Assembly: GCF_020037015.1 (NCBI RefSeq)
Contig: NZ_JAIQDE010000033.1
Span: 1-64,000, forward strand
Direction: 5' to 3'
Origin: Corallococcus sp. AS-1-6
Lineage (GTDB): Bacteria > Myxococcota > Myxococcia > Myxococcales > Myxococcaceae
DNA length: 64,000 nucleotides
This document shows, piece after piece, positions 59,548 to 64,000 of this stretch (the stretch's first letter is position 1; every line of letters begins with the position of its first letter). The notes under the pieces were generated by a model, which saw only the letters and a program-made list of their open reading frames with translations, made no database searches and was not told where the DNA came from. Position numbers and translations under genes: made by a program.

Positions 59548-61803
59548 GTGCAGATCGCCTGCCCGCAATGCTCGATGCAGTACGTGCTGGATGCCCGACT
59601 CCTGCCGCCTGGAGGCGCGTCGGTGCAGTGCACCCGGTGTGGCCACGTGTTCATGGCTTCGCCCGCTGGCGTCATGGCTCCCGCGCCGAAGATTCCTCCG
59701 GCGGGTGGGGGAGACCGGTCGGGTGCGCAGTCGTCCACGCAGATCTTCGGCGGTGAGGGCGCTGCCAACCTGAAGGCCACGAACCTGTTCGCGGGTTCGA
59801 CCACGGCCTCCGGGTCCTTCGTTCCGCAGCCGACTCCGCCTTCGGGCGCGCTCTCTGCGTCCGGCGTGATTCCGCCGCCCCCGTCCATTGCTCCGGTCGC
59901 GGCGCCGCCCCCCGGGGCGTCCGGTGCGCAGGCTCCGGCGGAGCTGGGCAAGACGCGGGCCTTCGGGGCGGTGGGGGCCGCGGCGGAGGCTCCTCCCCCG
60001 GCGACGCCGCCGGGGCAGGGTGCGGCTCCTGGCGCGACGACGCGCGCGTTCGGCGCAGTCTCCGCTTCGTCCTCGGGTTCGTTCCGTCTCTCGGAGCCCG
60101 GTGCTTCATCGCGTGGTCCGGAGGGTGTGGGCGCGACGCGTGCGTTCGGCGCCGTGACGGGCCCCGCGCCTTCGGGGGCCGCTGACGCGGGCATTGGATC
60201 GACCCGTGCGTTCGGTGCGGTGCCGGGTGCTACGCCCTCCGGTGCCGCCGATGCGGGCATTGGCTCCACCCGTGCGTTCGGCGCGGTGCCGGGTCCGTCG
60301 GGAACACCGGTGACCGAGGCGATTGGCTCCACCCGTGCGTTCGGCGCGGTAACGGACCCAGCGGGTTCGCAGGTGGCCGAGGCGATTGGTTCCACCCGTG
60401 CGTTTGGCGCGGTAACGGACCCAGCGGGTTCACCGGCGGCCGAGGCGATTGGTTCCACCCGTGCGTTCGGTGCGGTGCCGGGCTCCCCGGCTTCCGGTTC
60501 GCCCGGAGCCGGAGGATCGACGCACGCTCCCGGTGCGGTGTCGCTCCCTTCGGAATCCTCCGCTCCCCGCGCTGCCCCCCGGTCCTTCGAGGACATCTCG
60601 CCCTCGGGCGACCCCACGGATGCGCCATGGTCCGCTAGCGGCTCGCGCTCCAAGCTCGTTCCGGAGGGCCACGGCGATGCGCCCTGGGCGACCTCCGCTC
60701 CGACCGCGACCGTCTCCCTGCCCGACGACGACGCGCCCTTCGCGCGCACCGAGCCCTCCAGGCCCGCGGCTTCGTCCTCCGGCGCGTCGGTGCTCGGGGG
60801 CGGCCTGGACCGGCCTCTTCCTTCCCGGAAGCCCTCCAGCGAGCTGCCTCCGGAGCTGCTCGGGGCCTCCTCCCGCGCCGGCTCCATCGTCATCGAGGAC
60901 GGCAACCGGGGCGCCTCCTCGCTGAGCCGGGTGCTCCTCGGGCTCATGGTTCTCGCGGGCATCCTGCTGGCTGGCTACCTGGCGTATCCCGTCTTCCGCG
61001 ACCGCAACGCGGCCATGCCCGAGCAGGCCGTGACGGAGAAGGAGCGCGCCGTCAGCTCGCTGCGCGGTGACGACGCCCCCGCGCGAGACCAGGCCATCCA
61101 GAGCCTCAAGGCCCTGGCCACCGCCCATCCGAAGTACTCCGAGGTCCAGGCCGAGCTGGCCGTGGCCTACACCCTCCAGGTGTCCGACCTGCACGCCGAG
61201 TTCGACCGGCTGAACAGCCAGTCGGCCGCGATCAAACGGCAGATCGACGAGGTCACCACCGCGAAGGCGTCACCGGGCTGGATGAGCCAGGCCAACGCGC
61301 TCCACGACGACCTGCGCGCGACCGAGCGCGAGATGCAGCCGCTGCGCACCGACATCGCCGAGCGGCGCAAGGGCCTGGACGCGCTGATGGAGACCCTGCG
61401 GGCCGCTCCGGACGTGGAGCCCGCCGCCTCCGTCGCCGCGCGCCTCAAGGCCCAGGCCCTCTACGCCGCGGTGACGGGCGCCCCCAACGCCCTGGCCCTC
61501 GCGGAGCGCCTGCGCCAGGTGGAGCCCCAGCCGACCTGGAGCGTCCTCGCCCGCGCCGAATACGCCCTCAGCGCCGGTTCACCCGCCGCCACCCTCAACG
61601 CCGTCTCCGAGGAACTGGGAGCTTTGCGCGCGCAGGACCGCTACCTCTTCCGCGCCTTCGTCCTGGGCGCCCGGCTGGCCCTGCGCCAGGGCGACCCGGA
61701 CACGGCCCGGAAGCTGCTCGACGAGGTGGTGGCGCTCAACCCCAAGCACGACCTGGCCAGGCGTATGCTCGCTCAGACCGCAGCCGGAGAGCGCTCGCCC
61801 TGA
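59548..61803 (+). CDS. Zinc-ribbon protein with TRAFGAV repeats, one membrane segment and TPR-like tail
   Basis: This 751-aa protein starts at GTG 59548 with an MJ0042-type zinc ribbon (ACPQCSMQYVLD, then VQCTRCGHVFMA). A long Pro/Ala/Gly/Ser-rich region follows, containing eight TRAFGAV motifs (about residues 134-312) and one decayed copy. A membrane helix lies near residues 462-482 (VLLGLMVLAGILLAGYLAYP). The C-terminal part (about 500-751) is helical with TPR-like and coiled-coil segments. The zinc ribbon would face the cytoplasm and the helical tail the periplasm. Such N-terminal ribbons occur in many Myxococcota signalling and gliding-related proteins. The exact role is unknown. Confidence 0.87.
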   Translation: MQIACPQCSMQYVLDARLLPPGGASVQCTRCGHVFMASPAGVMAPAPKIPPAGGGDRSGAQSSTQIFGGEGAANLKATNLFAGSTTASGSFVPQPTPPSGALSASGVIPPPPSIAPVAAPPPGASGAQAPAELGKTRAFGAVGAAAEAPPPATPPGQGAAPGATTRAFGAVSASSSGSFRLSEPGASSRGPEGVGATRAFGAVTGPAPSGAADAGIGSTRAFGAVPGATPSGAADAGIGSTRAFGAVPGPSGTPVTEAIGSTRAFGAVTDPAGSQVAEAIGSTRAFGAVTDPAGSPAAEAIGSTRAFGAVPGSPASGSPGAGGSTHAPGAVSLPSESSAPRAAPRSFEDISPSGDPTDAPWSASGSRSKLVPEGHGDAPWATSAPTATVSLPDDDAPFARTEPSRPAASSSGASVLGGGLDRPLPSRKPSSELPPELLGASSRAGSIVIEDGNRGASSLSRVLLGLMVLAGILLAGYLAYPVFRDRNAAMPEQAVTEKERAVSSLRGDDAPARDQAIQSLKALATAHPKYSEVQAELAVAYTLQVSDLHAEFDRLNSQSAAIKRQIDEVTTAKASPGWMSQANALHDDLRATEREMQPLRTDIAERRKGLDALMETLRAAPDVEPAASVAARLKAQALYAAVTGAPNALALAERLRQVEPQPTWSVLARAEYALSAGSPAATLNAVSEELGALRAQDRYLFRAFVLGARLALRQGDPDTARKLLDEVVALNPKHDLARRMLAQTAAGERSP
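59949..60550 (+). repeat. In-frame coding repeats encoding G-(S/A/T)-TRAFGAV
   Basis: Eight copies of a 21-base core encoding TRAFGAV, plus one degenerate copy (THAPGAV), are spaced by 63-96 bases. The last five (60190-60480) are nearly identical in flanks as well (ACCCGTGCGTTCGGCGCGGT) at 63-66-base intervals. This suggests recent expansion by slippage or recombination. Confidence 0.9.
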
Positions 61804-61957
61804 AACGTTGACCGGATCACCTCCATCTCACCCTGGAGAAACTCCAGTCGTTCCGGGGGCTCGCTGGCTCCCTCGCCCTGAGGTGCCTCTAGACGCTCGG
61901 GCATGCACCTTGCTTTGTGCCCAGGTGTCGAGGACTCGGGGTTCGGAGGGTGGGTCG

Positions 61958-63154
61958 ATGGCGGAGGTCTTCTTCTGGTGCGCGGCGCTGGCGCTCGTGC
62001 ACACTTATTTTCTCTATCCCTTGAGCCTGTTCGCCTTGGAGGGCGCGGCCCAGGTCTTCCAGAACGTGCGGAAGATGCGCTCGGGGCAGGCCGCCAGCAC
62101 GGGCATGAAGGGCGGACCGCTGCCCTCGGTAAGTCTGGTGGTGGCCGCCTACAACGAGGCGGATTGCATCGAGTCGAAGCTGAAGAACAGCCTGGCGCTG
62201 GACTACCCGGCGGACCGCTTCGAGGTCGTCATCGGCTCGGACGGCTCCACGGACGGCACGGACGGGCTCGTGCAGAAGTGCACGGATCCGCGCGTGCGCC
62301 TGTCGCCCGCGCCCCGCGCCGGCAAGACGACGGTGCTCAACCGCTGCATCCCGTCCGCGCACGGCGACATCGTGCTGCTGTCGGACGCGAACACGATGAT
62401 CGACGCGGACGCGGTGCGGAAGATCGTCCGCCACTTCGAGGACCCGGAGGTCGGCGCCGTGTGCGGCAAGCTGCGCCTCTACAACCCCACGAAGCAGGAC
62501 TACGAGGAGAGCGCGTACTGGAGCTACGAGTCCCTCATCAAGCTGTACGAGGGCCGGCGCGGCGCGGTGGTGGGTGCCAACGGCGGCCTCTACGCCATCC
62601 GGCGCTCGCTCTTCACCCACCTGCCGCCGTCCACCATCGTGGATGACTTCGTGATTCCGCTGCGCATCCTGGAGAGCGGCTACAAGGTCGTCTACGAGGA
62701 GGGCGCCGTCGCTCACGAGGAGACGACGGAGGACTACGGCAAGGAGTTCGGCCGGCGCGCCCGCATCGCGGCGGGCAACTTCCAGAGCCTGCGTCTGGTG
62801 CCCGGGCTGCTGCTGCCCACCGCGGGCTTCGCCGCGTTCGCCTTCTGGTCGCACAAGCTCCTGCGCTGGTGCGCACCCGCGCTGATGGCGCTGGCGCTCG
62901 TCGCCAACCTGTTCCTGCTGGACAGCGTGTTCTACCGCGTCACGCTGGGCGCGCAGTTGGGCTTCTACGCCCTGGCGTACCTGGGCCGCTCCGGCGTCTT
63001 CAAGAGCGGCGCGGCGAAGAAGGCCACGTCCATCGCGTACTACTTCGTGACCATGAACGCGGCCATCGCCGTGGGCTTCTGGCGCTTCCTGCGCAACTCG
63101 CAGCGCGCCGCGTGGGACCGCACCGCCCGCGTGCCGACCTCCACGTCGACCTGA
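61958..63154 (+). CDS. Membrane-bound family-2 glycosyltransferase
   Basis: This 398-aa GT2 enzyme has an N-terminal membrane segment (FFWCAALALVHTYFLYPLSL). The catalytic domain has VSLVVAAYNEADCIESKL, VVIGSDGSTDGTD (first Asp motif), VLLSDANTMID (DxD-like), GAVVGANGGLYAIRR and IVDDFVIPLRI (ED region). Three to four C-terminal membrane helices follow. It resembles processive or polysaccharide-type glycosyltransferases that use a cytoplasmic nucleotide sugar. The start ATG 61958 follows GGAGGG. No other polysaccharide gene is adjacent, so the acceptor is unknown. Confidence 0.9.
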   Translation: MAEVFFWCAALALVHTYFLYPLSLFALEGAAQVFQNVRKMRSGQAASTGMKGGPLPSVSLVVAAYNEADCIESKLKNSLALDYPADRFEVVIGSDGSTDGTDGLVQKCTDPRVRLSPAPRAGKTTVLNRCIPSAHGDIVLLSDANTMIDADAVRKIVRHFEDPEVGAVCGKLRLYNPTKQDYEESAYWSYESLIKLYEGRRGAVVGANGGLYAIRRSLFTHLPPSTIVDDFVIPLRILESGYKVVYEEGAVAHEETTEDYGKEFGRRARIAAGNFQSLRLVPGLLLPTAGFAAFAFWSHKLLRWCAPALMALALVANLFLLDSVFYRVTLGAQLGFYALAYLGRSGVFKSGAAKKATSIAYYFVTMNAAIAVGFWRFLRNSQRAAWDRTARVPTSTST

Positions 63155-63178
63155 CCTTCAACGGACTTGGCGGTCCAG

Positions 63179-63251
63179 GCCCGCCGGTTCCCCGCGGCGC
63201 TCCGGCTGGTTCCGGAAGCGCACGGCTGGAATCGGCGGGCTTTCCTTTTCC
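63179..63251 (+). terminator. Terminator after the glycosyltransferase
   Basis: GCCCGCCG (63179-63186) pairs with CGGCGGGC (63233-63240), followed at once by TTTCCTTTTCC. The loop contains a second stem (CGCTCCGG / CCGGAAGCG with one bulge). The pyrimidine/T-rich tail makes this the best terminator in the window. Confidence 0.55.
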
Positions 63252-63255
63252 AGCT

Positions 63256-64000
63256 TCAGCGGGCCGCCACGGCCATGGGCTTCGTGGCGCCCGAGGGCAG
63301 CACGCTGCCGAACGCGGCGAAGAGCTGTCCGGTGAGCACGTGCGGCTGACCGGGGGCGGGGCTTCGCAGCATGTCGTTGAGGATCTCGCCCGTCTTCGGA
63401 TCGCGGGCCATGTGGGGGCGCGCCAGGTTCATCCGGTAGCGCACCACGCCGCGCTTCACCCGGTGGATGACGGTGACCGTGCCGTCCGCGTCCACCCCGT
63501 CCACCAGGCCCACGTGGGTGAGGCCGTCGTTGCGCCGGCCGTCGCGGTTCTGATCATACGTCTCGCGGAAGAACACCAGGTCGCCCGGCGCGGGGCGCCC
63601 GCTCGTGTACACGCGGCCATTCGCCTGGGCGTAGCGGTACATCGCGGTGACGCCGTTGTCCCCGGGCTTGAGGGCCCCCCGGAACTTCACGCCCGCCTGG
63701 GCGTACGTGGCCTCGATGAGCGCCGTGCAGTCCGCCGGGTAGCGCTTGCCGTTCACCTGCACCGACGACTGCCCCACCAGCCCGCGCGCCGTGGCCAGCA
63801 CGCGCTCGCGGGGATTGGACGTGGGGGCGGGGCTCGGAGGCGTCTGCTTCGCGGGCGTGACGCGCGGCCGGGCCTTGGCCGGGGCCTTCGCCACCGCCGG
63901 GGCCTTGCTCGGGGCAGGGGCCTTCGCGGGACGCTCGGCGGGGGCGCTCGGACGGACCGCCACCTCCTCGGACAGCGCGGCGCGCGGGAAGGCCGGCGGG
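63256..64000 (-). CDS. NlpC/P60- or CHAP-like amidase domain protein (5' end outside window)
   Basis: The visible 248 residues begin with an exported-protein-like segment and a long Pro/Ala/Lys-rich linker. A papain-like peptidase domain of the NlpC/P60 or CHAP type follows: RYPADCTALIEATYAQAG (probable nucleophile Cys in ADCTAL), APGDLVFFRETYD and GLTHVGLVDGVDADGTVTV (catalytic His). It probably cuts peptidoglycan cross-bridges or stem peptides in the periplasm. The frame is open to base 64000, so the true start and signal peptide lie outside. GTG 63963 is inside the linker and is unlikely to be the start. Confidence 0.85.
   Translation of the reverse strand, partial: PPAFPRAALSEEVAVRPSAPAERPAKAPAPSKAPAVAKAPAKARPRVTPAKQTPPSPAPTSNPRERVLATARGLVGQSSVQVNGKRYPADCTALIEATYAQAGVKFRGALKPGDNGVTAMYRYAQANGRVYTSGRPAPGDLVFFRETYDQNRDGRRNDGLTHVGLVDGVDADGTVTVIHRVKRGVVRYRMNLARPHMARDPKTGEILNDMLRSPAPGQPHVLTGQLFAAFGSVLPSGATKPMAVAAR

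Noticed and set aside
59949-60550. Regularly spaced repeats as a possible CRISPR array
   Set aside because: The repeats are in frame inside a long coding sequence, spacers are similar to each other, and no cas gene is near.
61833-61847. CTGGAG-AAA-CTCCAG hairpin after the zinc-ribbon gene
   Set aside because: The stem is only 6 bp and no T-tract follows; likely chance.

Overview
The window reads as chromosome of a high-GC myxobacterium, most like Corallococcus or Myxococcus. The evidence is G/C third codon positions almost throughout, a modular PKS-NRPS next to many stand-alone metabolic genes, a DUF6310-like/Imm52-like toxin-immunity pair, and very long TPR and zinc-ribbon proteins. This assignment is inferred from gene content, not from a marker gene.

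Layout. (1) 1-24648 is a lipopeptide locus. A fatty acyl-AMP ligase and one giant PKS-NRPS frame (17820 down to 1, still open at the left edge) run on the minus strand. Their order is ACP, KS-AT-MT-ACP, then C-A-PCP modules whose pocket residues read as Ser, Gly, Val and one unassigned residue, then a further C domain. A divergent plus-strand set adds a JmjC-like hydroxylase, an MFS exporter, an FkbM methyltransferase, an Asp/Asn beta-hydroxylase and a CPBP membrane protease. (2) 24736-26511 is a delta-60-repeat lipoprotein. (3) 26532-34057 is a compact seven-gene minus-strand operon behind a near-consensus sigma-70-type promoter: a putative Fe/2OG oxygenase, an alpha/beta hydrolase, an alpha-oxoamine synthase, an ornithine-cyclodeaminase-like reductase, an IPNS-like oxygenase and two consecutive ATP-grasp ligases. 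It looks like an NRPS-independent small-peptide pathway that I cannot match to a described product. (4) 34392-39840 is a small operon built around a fused KS / degenerate-KS (chain-length-factor-like) protein, with a thioesterase, an aldo/keto reductase and a quinone-oxidoreductase-type reductase. An acyl-CoA dehydrogenase converges on it.

(5) 41160-46976 holds a CinA-like protein and a 1689-aa TPR protein. (6) 47203-50353 is an AT-richer island with a Cap4-like nuclease/STAND-type NTPase that resembles an antiphage Avs protein. It is followed by layered IS5- and IS66-type remnants (50434-51844). (7) 51813-54292 encodes two exported serine hydrolases, and 54438-56087 a lipoprotein nuclease-like toxin with its immunity gene. 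(8) 56170-64000 is housekeeping: histidine ammonia-lyase, aspartate kinase, a ComEA-like HhH protein probably starting at CTG, a repeat-rich zinc-ribbon protein, a family-2 glycosyltransferase and an NlpC/CHAP-like protein cut by the right edge.

Proposed logic of region 1: FAAL activates a fatty acid and loads it on the N-terminal ACP. The PKS module extends and C-methylates it without a ketoreductase. The NRPS modules add Ser-Gly-Val-Xaa and more residues beyond the window, and the divergent genes hydroxylate, methylate and export the product.
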